Shown: positions 43,224-51,413 of the stretch, piece by piece
How positions within the stretch are numbered: the stretch's first letter is position 1
Layout of the letters: the number at the start of each line of letters is the position of its first letter
Assembly (NCBI RefSeq): GCF_001573155.1
Contig: NZ_JRWG01000005.1
Coordinates: 62,001 to 126,000 of the forward strand
Origin: Aequorivita aquimaris
Lineage (GTDB): Bacteria; Bacteroidota; Bacteroidia; Flavobacteriales; Flavobacteriaceae
Reading direction: 5' to 3'
Length of the DNA: 64,000 nt
Made by a program: the position numbers and the translations under genes
Notes under the pieces: generated by a model
Told to the model about the DNA's origin: nothing
Seen by the model: the letters and a program-made list of their open reading frames with translations, nothing else
The model's database searches: none

Positions 43224-43495
43224 ATTATTTCTGCGCTCAATCCCGCTTCCAACAGCATCGTACAGCGCGGTTTTAATTCGTTAAATTCTCCTGTTTTCAC
43301 GGTACATTTTCCTTTATAATGCACAATAATCGAGCATTGCTCGGCCTGTTCTGGAGTATGTTCGCAAGCGAAAATTAGGCTGTTAATAACGTGATCAAAC
43401 GTGTTTACATCATCATTGTAAAGCACAATTTCATTGAGATTGCTCTCCTTTTCTGCAACCTCTACCTCTTCTTGGATTTTTTCTCTGGTACTCAT
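43220..43495 (-). CDS. clpS: ATP-dependent Clp protease adaptor ClpS
   Basis: Adaptor that brings N-degron proteins to ClpAP. In 91 residues it shows the core fold: the LYNDDVNTFDHVI block, FACEHTPEQAEQCSIIVHYKGKCTVKTGEF and the C-terminal LEAGLSAEI. Full length. It is the last gene of the tpiA-prmA-clpS run. Confidence 0.95.
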   Translation of the reverse strand: MSTREKIQEEVEVAEKESNLNEIVLYNDDVNTFDHVINSLIFACEHTPEQAEQCSIIVHYKGKCTVKTGEFNELKPRCTMLLEAGLSAEII

Positions 43496-43533
43496 ACTAT
43501 CGTTTGTAAAATTCCTAAAACAAATGAAATTTA

Positions 43534-44367
43534 CTAAATTTTAAACTTAGCCGCAACCCATTTGTTTTTCTCCTTGTTTTCAACGAAGGTAAAACCCAGA
43601 TTATTGCAAGCATCTTTAATAATCGGCAAATCTTCATTATAAAATCCGCTTAGGTAAAGTTCCCCGCCCGTATCCAAACATTTGCGATACGTTTCCATAT
43701 CATTCAAAAGAATATTTCGGTTGATGTTGGCTATAACCACATCATATTTTCTTTCGTTCAGCAGCGAGGCATCGCCCAAAAACACTGAAATATTTTTGCA
43801 ATCGTTTCTTTGAATATTTTCCAAAGAGTTCTCAAAACACCACTCGTCAATATCAATGGCATCCAGTTTTGAAGCGCCGCGCATTTCTGCCAAAATTGCC
43901 AAAACCGCCGTGCCGCAGCCCATATCGAGTACCGTTTTCCCCTTAAAATCGTTTTCCAAAATAAACTGGAGCATCATAAAGGTAGTTTCGTGATGGCCCG
44001 TTCCGAAGGACATTTTTGGCTCGATTACTATTTCGTATTCAAAATTTTTATTTGGGTGAAATGGCGCGCGAACGGTACATTTTCCGTCAACTTCAATGGG
44101 GTCGAAGTTTTTTTCCCATTCAGAATTCCAGTTGATTTGTTCTATTTCTGAAAAGGTATGTTCTATTTCGAATTCCTCAGAATTTAAAATATGAATGTCA
44201 TCCAAAATATTTTGGCTCCATTCTTCCTTTTGGATGTAAGCCGTAACGCCTTCCTCCGTTTCAACAAAACTTTCAAAACCGGCGTATCCCAATTCGGCAA
44301 TCAGGATTTCGGTTCCTGATTGGAGCGGGCTCACTTTAAAATCATAACCGATATAAATTTGCGACAT
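43534..44367 (-). CDS. prmA: ribosomal protein L11 methyltransferase
   Basis: SAM-dependent trimethylation of lysines and the N-terminus of L11. The 277-residue protein has an N-terminal substrate-recognition domain and a Rossmann domain with VLDMGCGTAVLAILAEMRGA (about 142-161), FGTGHHETT (Post-I region) and the NINRNILLNDM motif. Its start shares one base with the tpiA stop. Confidence 0.95.
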   Translation of the reverse strand: MSQIYIGYDFKVSPLQSGTEILIAELGYAGFESFVETEEGVTAYIQKEEWSQNILDDIHILNSEEFEIEHTFSEIEQINWNSEWEKNFDPIEVDGKCTVRAPFHPNKNFEYEIVIEPKMSFGTGHHETTFMMLQFILENDFKGKTVLDMGCGTAVLAILAEMRGASKLDAIDIDEWCFENSLENIQRNDCKNISVFLGDASLLNERKYDVVIANINRNILLNDMETYRKCLDTGGELYLSGFYNEDLPIIKDACNNLGFTFVENKEKNKWVAAKFKI

Positions 44368-45116
44368 TAAAATGAATTTACAATTTTCATAAAACTCTCA
44401 ACCTTTAGCGAAGCTCCGCCAATAAGGCCTCCGTCAACGTCATCTTGCCCAAAGATTTCAGAAGCATTGTCCGGTTTTACACTTCCTCCGTAAAGAATTG
44501 AAACCTCATCGGCTATTGCTTTTGAATAATTTTCCGCAATGGCCTCTCTTATGAATTTGTGCATTTCCTGAGCCTGTTCGGGACTTGCGGTTTCACCAGT
44601 TCCTATTGCCCAAACGGGTTCGTAAGCAATAATAATATTTTCCCAAGCTTCGTCAGCAATATGGAAAAGACCCTCGGAAAGTTGCGTTTTTATCAATTCG
44701 AAATAGTTTCCTTTTTTTCGGTCGTCCAATTCCTCACCGATACAGAAAATAATGGTCATTTCATTTTCGAGCGCCGTATTCACTTTTTCGGCCAGTATGG
44801 CGCTGTCTTCATTAAAATATGCACGCCGCTCGCTGTGGCCCAAAATAACTGTACTTGCCCCTACACTTTTCAGCATTTTTGCGGAAATTTCACCCGTAAA
44901 AGCGCCTTCATTGCTCTGGTGCATATTCTGTGCGGCAAGCGCTACGGGATGCTCGCGCAAAGACCGGAAGGTATGGTTCAAATTTGTAAACGGCGGCGCT
45001 ATCATAACTACCACGTCTTCCGGAAATACCTGCTTTTTCAATTCTACCAAAAACATTTCGGTTTCGGCCAAATCGTTGTTCATTTTCCAATTTCCAGCTA
45101 CTATTTTTTTTCTCAT
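44367..45116 (-). CDS. tpiA: triosephosphate isomerase
   Basis: Interconverts dihydroxyacetone phosphate and glyceraldehyde 3-phosphate in glycolysis. The 249-residue TIM barrel carries GNWKMN (Lys11), LGHSERR (catalytic His), and AYEPVWAIGTG (catalytic Glu), plus the C-terminal LIGGASL phosphate motif. The ATG at 45116 (MRKKIVAGNWK) is the normal start. A short GC-rich palindrome (45121-45140) lies directly upstream. Confidence 0.97.
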   Translation of the reverse strand: MRKKIVAGNWKMNNDLAETEMFLVELKKQVFPEDVVVMIAPPFTNLNHTFRSLREHPVALAAQNMHQSNEGAFTGEISAKMLKSVGASTVILGHSERRAYFNEDSAILAEKVNTALENEMTIIFCIGEELDDRKKGNYFELIKTQLSEGLFHIADEAWENIIIAYEPVWAIGTGETASPEQAQEMHKFIREAIAENYSKAIADEVSILYGGSVKPDNASEIFGQDDVDGGLIGGASLKVESFMKIVNSF

Positions 45117-45120
45117 AGTC

Positions 45121-45140
45121 ATGCCCGCGAAGGCGGGTAT
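45121..45140. repeat. GC-rich REP-like palindrome
   Basis: ATGCCCGC (45121-45128), loop GAAG, GCGGGTAT (45133-45140). Same motif as a widely scattered bacterial repeat (remembered). It lies between tpiA and the TlpA-like gene. Confidence 0.5.
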
Positions 45141-45150
45141 CTTTTTAATA

Positions 45151-45630
45151 TTAGTTATTCAGTTCTTTTAAAAGATTTTCATCATTAGTCTCAATGGCTT
45201 TGTAAAGGCTGATTTTGCCTTCGGCATTCACAACCATATATCTGGGAATCCAGTCCAAATCTATGGAAGAACAAAAATCGCCCTTCCACCCTGCGGGGAT
45301 AAAGTAGTTTTCGCCCACAACGCCGTATTTTTCAATGCCGTGTTTCCAGCTTTCGATTTCCTTGTCCAAGGAAAGGAAAAGAAAAACAACTTCCGGGTTT
45401 TCCTCCCGCAGCTTTTGCACCTTCGGCATCCCGACGATACAGTCCTTGCACCAACTGGCCCAAATGTCTATAAATACGGTTTTCCCTTTGTACTGTTGAA
45501 GTATTTCTGAAAAGCTTATTTCCACATTATTTTCAGAAAGAAACTTTTCGTTCAACGCAGCTTCGGAAAAGGATTTTTGCTGGGCTTGTGCAAAAGTTAT
45601 AAATAATAGGAAGATGATTATAGATTTCAT
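45151..45630 (-). CDS. TlpA-like thioredoxin-fold exported protein
   Basis: A 159-residue protein with a signal peptide (about 1-16) and a thioredoxin-like domain with active-site WASWCKDC (CxxC about 70-73), DIWASW and the FLFLSLDKEIESWKHG and WIPRYMVVNAEG segments. Such proteins reduce or check disulfides in the periplasm or are thiol-disulfide sensors. It lies in the run between the permease gene and tpiA. Confidence 0.9.
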   Translation of the reverse strand: MKSIIIFLLFITFAQAQQKSFSEAALNEKFLSENNVEISFSEILQQYKGKTVFIDIWASWCKDCIVGMPKVQKLREENPEVVFLFLSLDKEIESWKHGIEKYGVVGENYFIPAGWKGDFCSSIDLDWIPRYMVVNAEGKISLYKAIETNDENLLKELNN

Positions 45631-45682
45631 TATTTTGGGTTTTTAATGTCGTTAATAATGATAATGGTTTTGTTCGTGAATT

Positions 45683-45703
45683 CCCCCTTTGGGGGTTAGG
45701 GGG
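45683..45703. repeat. G/C-rich intergenic repeat
   Basis: CCCCCTTTGGGGG (45683-45695), then TTAGGGGG (45696-45703). This string of C and G blocks is typical for repeated intergenic elements; the permease stop codon (45696-45698) lies inside it. Confidence 0.45.
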
Positions 45704-46778
45704 CTTGCCGACTGATTTTCGGGTCCAGCCAACCATAAATTATATCCACAAAAATATTGATTATAATGAACAATGTGGCTATTACGATTACAGCTCCCAT
45801 AATTACGGGCAAATCGAGCGTGTTCAGCGCGTTGACGATTTCCTTTCCCAAGCCGTTCCATCCGAAAATGTATTCTACGAAAACCGCGCCCGCAAGCATG
45901 CTGGCAAACCAACCCGAAATGGCCGTAACAACCGGATTCAGCGAATTTTTAAGTGCATGTTTTTTTATAATTTGATAAAAGGTAAGTCCCTTCGCTTTTG
46001 CGGTGCGAATGTAATCCTGGTTCAAAACCTCGAGCAATGAATTGCGCATCAACTGACTCACAACGGCCAACGGCCGGATGCCCAAAACAATGGCCGGAAG
46101 TATCAAATTTTTCCATTGAATGTATTTGCCGTTCCCAAAATCGTCAACTTCGTACAGGCTTCCGGTCATATTCAAATTTGTGTATTCGTGCAGTAAAAAA
46201 CCGAAAATCCACGCAAAGATAATCGCACTGAAAAACGAGGGAACGCTCATCCCCAGAGTGCTTACCAATTGAATTGCTTTATCGATAAACCCATCCTTAA
46301 AAAGCACGGAAATAATTCCGAGGAAAACCCCGATCAACATTGCTATAACAATTGCTGAAACCGCAAGAATAAATGTATTCGGAAGTGTTTCAGAAATAAC
46401 TTCACTTACCTCCTTTCCATTCTTTTGAAAGGATTCACGTAAATAGGGTGTTTTTAAAACCACGTTTGTATTTCCGACAGAGAATAATTTTGCCGCATTG
46501 TATTTCCCTTCGGAAAGAAAGGTGTAATCCTCCGGATTTTTACTGTGGAAGGAAATGGGCGATAAATCATTCAAATACCGTACATATTGCACCGAAACAG
46601 GTTGGTCAAAACCGTATTTCTTTTTTACAACGGCAAGTTGTTCCGCGGTTTCGTTTTGGCCGAGCATCATGCGAGCGGGATCGCCGGGAAGGATTGTGAA
46701 GAGCAGAAAAATTACGGTCACAACCCCAAACAACGTTAGCAACGCATAACCCAATTTTTGAAGTATGTAACCCGTCAC
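45696..46778 (-). CDS. ABC transporter permease, DppB type
   Basis: A 360-residue inner-membrane permease of the dipeptide/oligopeptide/nickel family: N-terminal helix, a large periplasmic loop (about 32-140), then four to five further helices with the EAA loop motif GIRPLAVVSQLMRNSLLEVLNQDYIRTAKAKGL (about residue 230-265, EVLNQDYIRTAKAKGL). The start codon appears to be GTG. Partner genes (DppC, ATPase, binding protein) are not in the window. The last codons lie in an intergenic-type repeat. It starts 3 bases downstream of the DoxX gene stop. Confidence 0.88.
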   Translation of the reverse strand: MTGYILQKLGYALLTLFGVVTVIFLLFTILPGDPARMMLGQNETAEQLAVVKKKYGFDQPVSVQYVRYLNDLSPISFHSKNPEDYTFLSEGKYNAAKLFSVGNTNVVLKTPYLRESFQKNGKEVSEVISETLPNTFILAVSAIVIAMLIGVFLGIISVLFKDGFIDKAIQLVSTLGMSVPSFFSAIIFAWIFGFLLHEYTNLNMTGSLYEVDDFGNGKYIQWKNLILPAIVLGIRPLAVVSQLMRNSLLEVLNQDYIRTAKAKGLTFYQIIKKHALKNSLNPVVTAISGWFASMLAGAVFVEYIFGWNGLGKEIVNALNTLDLPVIMGAVIVIATLFIIINIFVDIIYGWLDPKISRQAP

Positions 46779-46781
46779 TTA

Positions 46782-48494
46782 TTATTGTTTTATTTGTTCT
46801 ATGGTGCGAGGCTCATATACAAAGTCGTCGCCAAAAAGAATTTTGGCATATTCCTCAACAGTTTCTTCAAAACCTGCTTCTTTTCTTCTTTGGTTTACGG
46901 TTTCGGGGTTTTCAATGGGCCATATAAATGAGCCGCGTGCATCATCGTACGTCATTCCCTGTGTGCCGTATATTTGTGGTTTCCCTTCCATCATCAAATA
47001 GCGGTCTTCCATCATTGCGGCGGAAGTTTTGGGTATTTCGCCAGCTTCAGCAGCTTTCTTTACCAATGGTAAATAAAGTGGAATTTTATCTGGGTTGTGT
47101 TGCAGCACATTCCACGCAACAAGACTTGATTCTTCACCAACTACAGATTTGCCCGGATAGCCTTTTTGAATAAAATATTTTTCAATAAAAACCATATTTA
47201 CACTATCCAAAACACTTTGCATTTGCGAAAGATCCCCACTATATTCAGCTTCGGAAAGCCCCATACTTTCACCCAATTTCTTTCTTTCTTCCAAAGATTT
47301 TGTCTGCATCAGCGTGCGGTATTTTTGATCCAGCACTGCAATGCTGTCCAAACGTTGTTTCAAGGAAAGATCCAACTTTGGCTTTGCGTTTTCGACTACT
47401 GGAAGTTGCAATTTTTGGGCATCGTTCCAGTGAAGCTTTTGTTTTATGGTTCCGTTGTCAAGTTCCAAAATTCCCGGATTGCTGCGCACAATGGTTTTCA
47501 ACGTGGTTTCATCACAGAAGTAAAATTTGAAATTCAACTTATATTTTTCCGTCAAAGCTTCGGTCATTTCCTGCGATGATGCCGAAAGGCCAATCACGCT
47601 ATAACCATTTTTTAAGGCTTTATCGGTAATTTCTTTTATAGGAAGGTAACCGTCTTTTTCGGTATTACTCAAGCTATAAGCAATCACAACCACCAGATTT
47701 TCTTCATTTAAAAATTGTTCGGTGTAATCCTCACCATCCCTTTCCATCGTAAAATCGTGGATTGGCGGGGTGTAGCCCTCCTGTATCATTTCGGTTTCAG
47801 TACTTATCAATTCGCCATCAACCTGTGGGTATTCGCCGTTTGTAGTGATTACTTTTTCTTCACCATTAATGTTGAATTTCCACTTATATTCATAAATAGG
47901 ACCCGGCGCACCTTCGGGAACTGTCATTCCTTCTTTAATATTCGCGCCAATTTTATACGGACGGAAATCGATTATCGGTAAATGCAACAAAACATAATAG
48001 GTGATTCCGAGACAGAAAACGAAGGATGCAAAAATGAGGATGCTGCGTATTCCTTTTGTGAAAAACGGCTGAATATATTTTCTTCCCACAAAAAGAATCA
48101 AAATCAAAATTAGGAGCACGATATCTTTTGTGAAAGATTCCCAAGGCGTGAGTTTTATGGCATCGCCAAAGCAGCCGCAATCGGTCACCTTGTTGAAATA
48201 TGCCGAATAAAATGTAAGAAATGTGAAAAACACGATCATTAGCAACAAGGCCCAAAGTGTGAATTTTTTGAGGTAACCCAATAGTAATGCCACGCCCAGC
48301 AGCACTTCAAAAATGACGACAAATATTGCAATCAGCAAAGCATACGGCACCAGAAACCCAAGATCCAAAACTTCGGGAGCGAAATAATCCTTCAGCTTAA
48401 ATGAAAAACCAACGGGGTCGTTCAGCTTTATCAATCCGCTGATTATAAAAAGTACTCCAACAATTATTCGTGATATTCCTACTAAGTATTTCAT
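46782..48494 (-). CDS. BT_3928-like DoxX/MauE membrane protein fused to DUF6624-like domain
   Basis: A 570-residue protein. N-terminal about 1-150: four-helix DoxX/MauE-like membrane domain (ISGLIKLNDPVGFSFKLKDYF start). About 175-360: periplasmic thioredoxin-like region (MVIAYSLSNTEKDGYLPIKEITDKALKNGYSVIGLSAS), resembling BT_3928. About 370-570: additional segment matching DUF6624 (ALLEDR-like MMEDRYLMMEGKPQIYGTQG, WPIENPETVNQRRKEAGF). It appears to be a fusion. It lies upstream of the permease and TlpA-like genes. Confidence 0.82.
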   Translation of the reverse strand: MKYLVGISRIIVGVLFIISGLIKLNDPVGFSFKLKDYFAPEVLDLGFLVPYALLIAIFVVIFEVLLGVALLLGYLKKFTLWALLLMIVFFTFLTFYSAYFNKVTDCGCFGDAIKLTPWESFTKDIVLLILILILFVGRKYIQPFFTKGIRSILIFASFVFCLGITYYVLLHLPIIDFRPYKIGANIKEGMTVPEGAPGPIYEYKWKFNINGEEKVITTNGEYPQVDGELISTETEMIQEGYTPPIHDFTMERDGEDYTEQFLNEENLVVVIAYSLSNTEKDGYLPIKEITDKALKNGYSVIGLSASSQEMTEALTEKYKLNFKFYFCDETTLKTIVRSNPGILELDNGTIKQKLHWNDAQKLQLPVVENAKPKLDLSLKQRLDSIAVLDQKYRTLMQTKSLEERKKLGESMGLSEAEYSGDLSQMQSVLDSVNMVFIEKYFIQKGYPGKSVVGEESSLVAWNVLQHNPDKIPLYLPLVKKAAEAGEIPKTSAAMMEDRYLMMEGKPQIYGTQGMTYDDARGSFIWPIENPETVNQRRKEAGFEETVEEYAKILFGDDFVYEPRTIEQIKQ

Positions 48495-48541
48495 ATATTT
48501 TAAATTCTAATCATTTTTAAAAATTCCAAATTTCAAGTACC

Positions 48542-48557
48542 TCCCGAAGTTTCGGGA
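48542..48557. repeat. GC-rich palindrome
   Basis: TCCCGAA (48542-48548), GT, TTCGGGA (48551-48557): a short inverted repeat in an AT-rich region; similar sequences recur in flavobacterial spacers (remembered). Confidence 0.5.
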
Positions 48558-48597
48558 CCAAGCAAATTCCAAATTCCAAGTACCAAATTCCAAGGGG

Positions 48598-48942
48598 CTA
48601 CTCAAACTTTTTAATTATTGCGGAAAGTATTTTTCTAAGTTCTTCCGATTCATTTATTAATTTGTCCATTTCCCCCATTTCAGGATTACCATTTTATAAT
48701 AACCGCAACCAATAACGTGATTCCTTTGCTTCTTTTCTTGCTATTTTCAGACGGAAAACAAAATCTTTTTCACCTAAATTTTCATTTGCTTCAATATAAT
48801 TGGCTCCAATTGAACCCGAGGATTTTATTAATTGCTTTCCATCTTCAACGTTAGCTGTGGAAAACTTTAAAGAACTCATCATTTTACGACAATCATTGGC
48901 AAATTGAAAAGTTCTTTCCTCTAAATCATATTTTGAATCCAT
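48598..48942 (-). pseudogene. four-helix-bundle (23S rRNA intervening-sequence type) protein, interrupted
   Basis: ATG at 48942. Residues 1-82 are typical for the family (LEERTFQFANDCRKMMSSL, QLIKSSGSIGANYIEANE, FVFRLKIARKEAKESRYWLRLL). A TAA at 48694-48696 stops it, but the same frame continues past it with 31 more family-like residues (ending LINESEELRKILSAIIKKFE) to a TAG at 48598. So one nonsense change (from a GAA or AAA codon, presumably) breaks the gene. Homologues are about 115-125 residues. The role of the family is unknown. Confidence 0.75.
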
Positions 48943-49013
48943 TTTTATGGTTATAATATTTTCAAAATTCCAAATATGTGCTTTTGGAATTTGGATTTTT
49001 TTTATTTGGAATT

Positions 49014-49571
49014 TTAATTACGCGAATTTTGCGCTGTTTCCTCTAAATGAATCAGCGCAAAAACCGCATAATTTATCATATCCTGATAATTGGCATCAAT
49101 CCCTTCCGAAACTAGGGTTTTGCCGCTATTGTTTTCAATTTGCTTAACGCGCAGTAATTTCTGAAGAATCAAATCCGTCAACGAACTTACCCGCATATCG
49201 CGCCACGCCTCGCCGTAATCGTGGTTTTTGTCCATCATCAACTGCTTGGTTTTCGCAACCTGCTCATCATAAAGCTGTGTGGCTTCTTCCAAGGACAGGT
49301 CGGGCTGCTCCACCACGCCTTTATCAAGTTGGATAAGCGCCATTATGGAATAATTTACAATCCCAATAAACTCGCTGGTTTCGTCCTCTTCAATTTTTCG
49401 CTCCGCATTTTGCTGCAAACCACGGATGCGCTGTGCCTTTATAAAAATTTGGTCGGTAAGGGACGGAAGCCTGAGAATGCGCCATGCACTTCCGTAATCG
49501 TGCATTTTCTTGATAAACAGCTCCCTGCATTGTTCAATCTGGTCGTTGTATTGATTTGAAGTATCCGCCAT
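49014..49571 (-). CDS. DUF1599 domain protein with two repeats
   Basis: A 185-residue cytosolic protein made of two similar halves: residues about 8-80 (CRELFIKKMHDYGSAWRIL, SLTDQIFIKAQRI, IVNYSIMALIQL) and about 95-180 (TKQLMMDKNHDYGEAWRDM, SLTDLILQKLLRV, MINYAVFALIHL). DUF1599 proteins resemble nucleotide-acting MazG-like folds, but function is unknown. The ATG at 49571 (MADTSNQY) is preferred over 49616. In the order folP-cdaA (divergent) it lies upstream of the DoxX run. Confidence 0.87.
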   Translation of the reverse strand: MADTSNQYNDQIEQCRELFIKKMHDYGSAWRILRLPSLTDQIFIKAQRIRGLQQNAERKIEEDETSEFIGIVNYSIMALIQLDKGVVEQPDLSLEEATQLYDEQVAKTKQLMMDKNHDYGEAWRDMRVSSLTDLILQKLLRVKQIENNSGKTLVSEGIDANYQDMINYAVFALIHLEETAQNSRN

Positions 49572-49616
49572 TAGTGATTTGTAAGATTTTGCGTAAATTT
49601 CGCTTAAATAGTTCAA

Positions 49617-49640
49617 AGTTCAAAGTTGAACGCTCAAAGT
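49617..49640. repeat. short tandem-like repeat GTTCAAA
   Basis: Units GTTCAAA, GTTCAAA, GTTGAAC, then CTCAAAGTT near 49611-49640 in the divergent spacer between DUF1599 and folP. Confidence 0.4.
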
Positions 49641-49703
49641 TATTTGCCAATCGGCACATTGACTAAAAATTTTTGAATTTTGAATGATTAAAAATTTAAA
49701 AAA

Positions 49704-50546
49704 TTGCAGACCCTTAATTGCCGCGGCACCCTTATAGACCTTTCCATTCCAAAAGTAATGGGTATTATTAACGTAACGCCCGATTCGTTTTATGACGGCG
49801 GGAAAACGTTTTCAGAAAAGGAAATTTTAAAGCAGGCCGAAAAAATGCTTTCCGAAGGTGCTACATTCTTGGATGTTGGCGGTTACAGCACTCGGCCGGG
49901 CGCTGAGGAAATTTCAGATGCCGAAGAAATTAGAAGGGCTGTTGACGCCGTTGAATGTATTCTGAAAAGATTTCCCGAAACATTGATTTCCGTAGATACG
50001 TTCCGAAACGAGATTGCAAAAAAAACCGTGGAAGCCGGAGCAGCGATTGTGAATGATGTCTCCGGCGGAACTTTGGACGCCGAAATGTACAATATCGTTG
50101 AAAAGTTGAAAGTGCCGTACATTTTGATGCACATGCGCGGAACGCCAAAAACGATGGCAAAACTTACCGATTATAAAAATGTAACCATTGAAGTTTTAAA
50201 AGATTTAGCCGAAAAAATCGCGCTCGCCCGTGCATCGGGCATCAACGATATTATTGCCGACCCCGGTTTTGGCTTTGCCAAAACCCGCGAACAAAGTTTT
50301 CAGCTTTTGAATAATCTGGAACTTTTTCAAAATCTAAACGTTCCAATTTTAGCAGGTATTTCAAGAAAATCTATGATTTATAAAACCTTGGAAACTTCCG
50401 CGGAAAATGCTTTAAACGGCACCACTTCGCTCAACACCATCGCGCTTTTAAAAGGAGCAAAGATTCTTCGAGTACACGATGTAAAGGAAGCGGTTGAATG
50501 TGTGAAATTAAGGGGTGAGGTTTGTGGGATGAGGTATGAGCGATAG
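49704..50546 (+). CDS. folP: dihydropteroate synthase
   Basis: Joins p-aminobenzoate and the pterin pyrophosphate in folate synthesis. The 280-residue TIM barrel has GIINVTPDSFYDGGK (pterin loop, about 21-35), GGYSTRPGAEEIS, the NDVSGG block (about 117) and the C-terminal RVHDV. The start codon is TTG at 49704: no in-frame ATG precedes VMGIINVTPDS at a sensible distance. It is followed by cdaA after 89 bases. Confidence 0.95.
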   Translation: MQTLNCRGTLIDLSIPKVMGIINVTPDSFYDGGKTFSEKEILKQAEKMLSEGATFLDVGGYSTRPGAEEISDAEEIRRAVDAVECILKRFPETLISVDTFRNEIAKKTVEAGAAIVNDVSGGTLDAEMYNIVEKLKVPYILMHMRGTPKTMAKLTDYKNVTIEVLKDLAEKIALARASGINDIIADPGFGFAKTREQSFQLLNNLELFQNLNVPILAGISRKSMIYKTLETSAENALNGTTSLNTIALLKGAKILRVHDVKEAVECVKLRGEVCGMRYER

Positions 50547-50635
50547 AATTAACCCAAAAAAACAATTGCATCAATAGAAACAACAGTTTCAAAAGAATCA
50601 ATTTTTAAACTACTTTTACAAAAAAACGCACACCC

Positions 50636-51409
50636 TTGGATTTTCTCGACATTCGGATTATAGATATTGTGGACATTGTGCTGGTGGCATTCCTGCTGTA
50701 TTACCTCTATAATTTGGTGAAAGGCACCGTTGCCATCAATATTTTGGTGGGTATTATCATTGTTTACGCCATTTACGTAGTTACCCAACTTTTGGAAATG
50801 GAGCTTTTGAGCAAAATTCTCGGCGGTTTTTTGGGGGTCGGTATGTTTGCTTTAGTGGTGGTTTTTCAGCCGGAAATACGAAAATTTCTGTTGATGTTGG
50901 GCTCTACCAATTTCAACGCACGGCGAAGATTTCTTAAACAGTTTAAATTTTCAGGAAATGACTCTACTCTCAAAACAAATTTAGACGGAATTATTGCAGC
51001 TTGCAAAAAGATGTCAGCTTCGCACACCGGAGCGTTAATCGTTCTCCAGCGCAACAATAGCCTCGATTTTGTAAAAAACACGGGCGATGAAATGAACCTA
51101 GAAGTTAACCAGCCCATTATTGAAAGCATCTTTTTTAAGAACAGCCCGTTGCACGATGGCGCTATGATTATTGAAGAAAATAGAATTACGGCAACCCGGG
51201 TTATTCTGCCCGTTTCAAATGACAAAAAAATACCGTTGCGCTTTGGACTTCGGCACCGCGCAGCCGTTGGTATTACTGAAAAAACCGATGCCGTGTGTTT
51301 GGTTGTTTCCGAAGAAAACGGTCAGATTTCATATTTAAAGGATGGCGATTTTGTACTTTTTGAAGATACAGAAGAGCTTATGAAGATTTTAAAAAAGGAT
51401 TTAAGCTAA
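50636..51409 (+). CDS. cdaA: diadenylate cyclase CdaA (DAC domain)
   Basis: Makes cyclic di-AMP from two ATP at the inner membrane. The 257 residues have three N-terminal helices (about 8-70) and a DAC domain with the DGA motif (LHDGAMIIEEN, about 178-190) and RHRAAVGITE (about 205-214). The start codon is TTG at 50636. Neighbour folP is a common arrangement in Bacteroidota. No c-di-AMP phosphodiesterase is seen in the window. Confidence 0.93.
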   Translation: MDFLDIRIIDIVDIVLVAFLLYYLYNLVKGTVAINILVGIIIVYAIYVVTQLLEMELLSKILGGFLGVGMFALVVVFQPEIRKFLLMLGSTNFNARRRFLKQFKFSGNDSTLKTNLDGIIAACKKMSASHTGALIVLQRNNSLDFVKNTGDEMNLEVNQPIIESIFFKNSPLHDGAMIIEENRITATRVILPVSNDKKIPLRFGLRHRAAVGITEKTDAVCLVVSEENGQISYLKDGDFVLFEDTEELMKILKKDLS

Positions 51410-51413
51410 ATAC

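Larger units (their letters stand above)
48520..49015. repeat. 496-bp element with 12-bp inverted ends carrying a four-helix gene
   Basis: AAAATTCCAAAT (48520-48531) is a perfect inverted match to ATTTGGAATTTT (49004-49015). Between them are several more AATTCCAA copies, a TCCCGAA/TTCGGGA palindrome (48542-48557) and the broken four-helix gene. It fills the whole gap between the DUF1599 and DoxX genes, overlapping the stop codon of the former. Confidence 0.5.

Noticed and set aside
44559-45188. A 209-codon frame antisense to tpiA
   Set aside because: Shadow of tpiA, which has all catalytic motifs.
48542-48557. Terminator for the DoxX or four-helix gene
   Set aside because: It lacks a T-run on either side and lies within the four-helix element.
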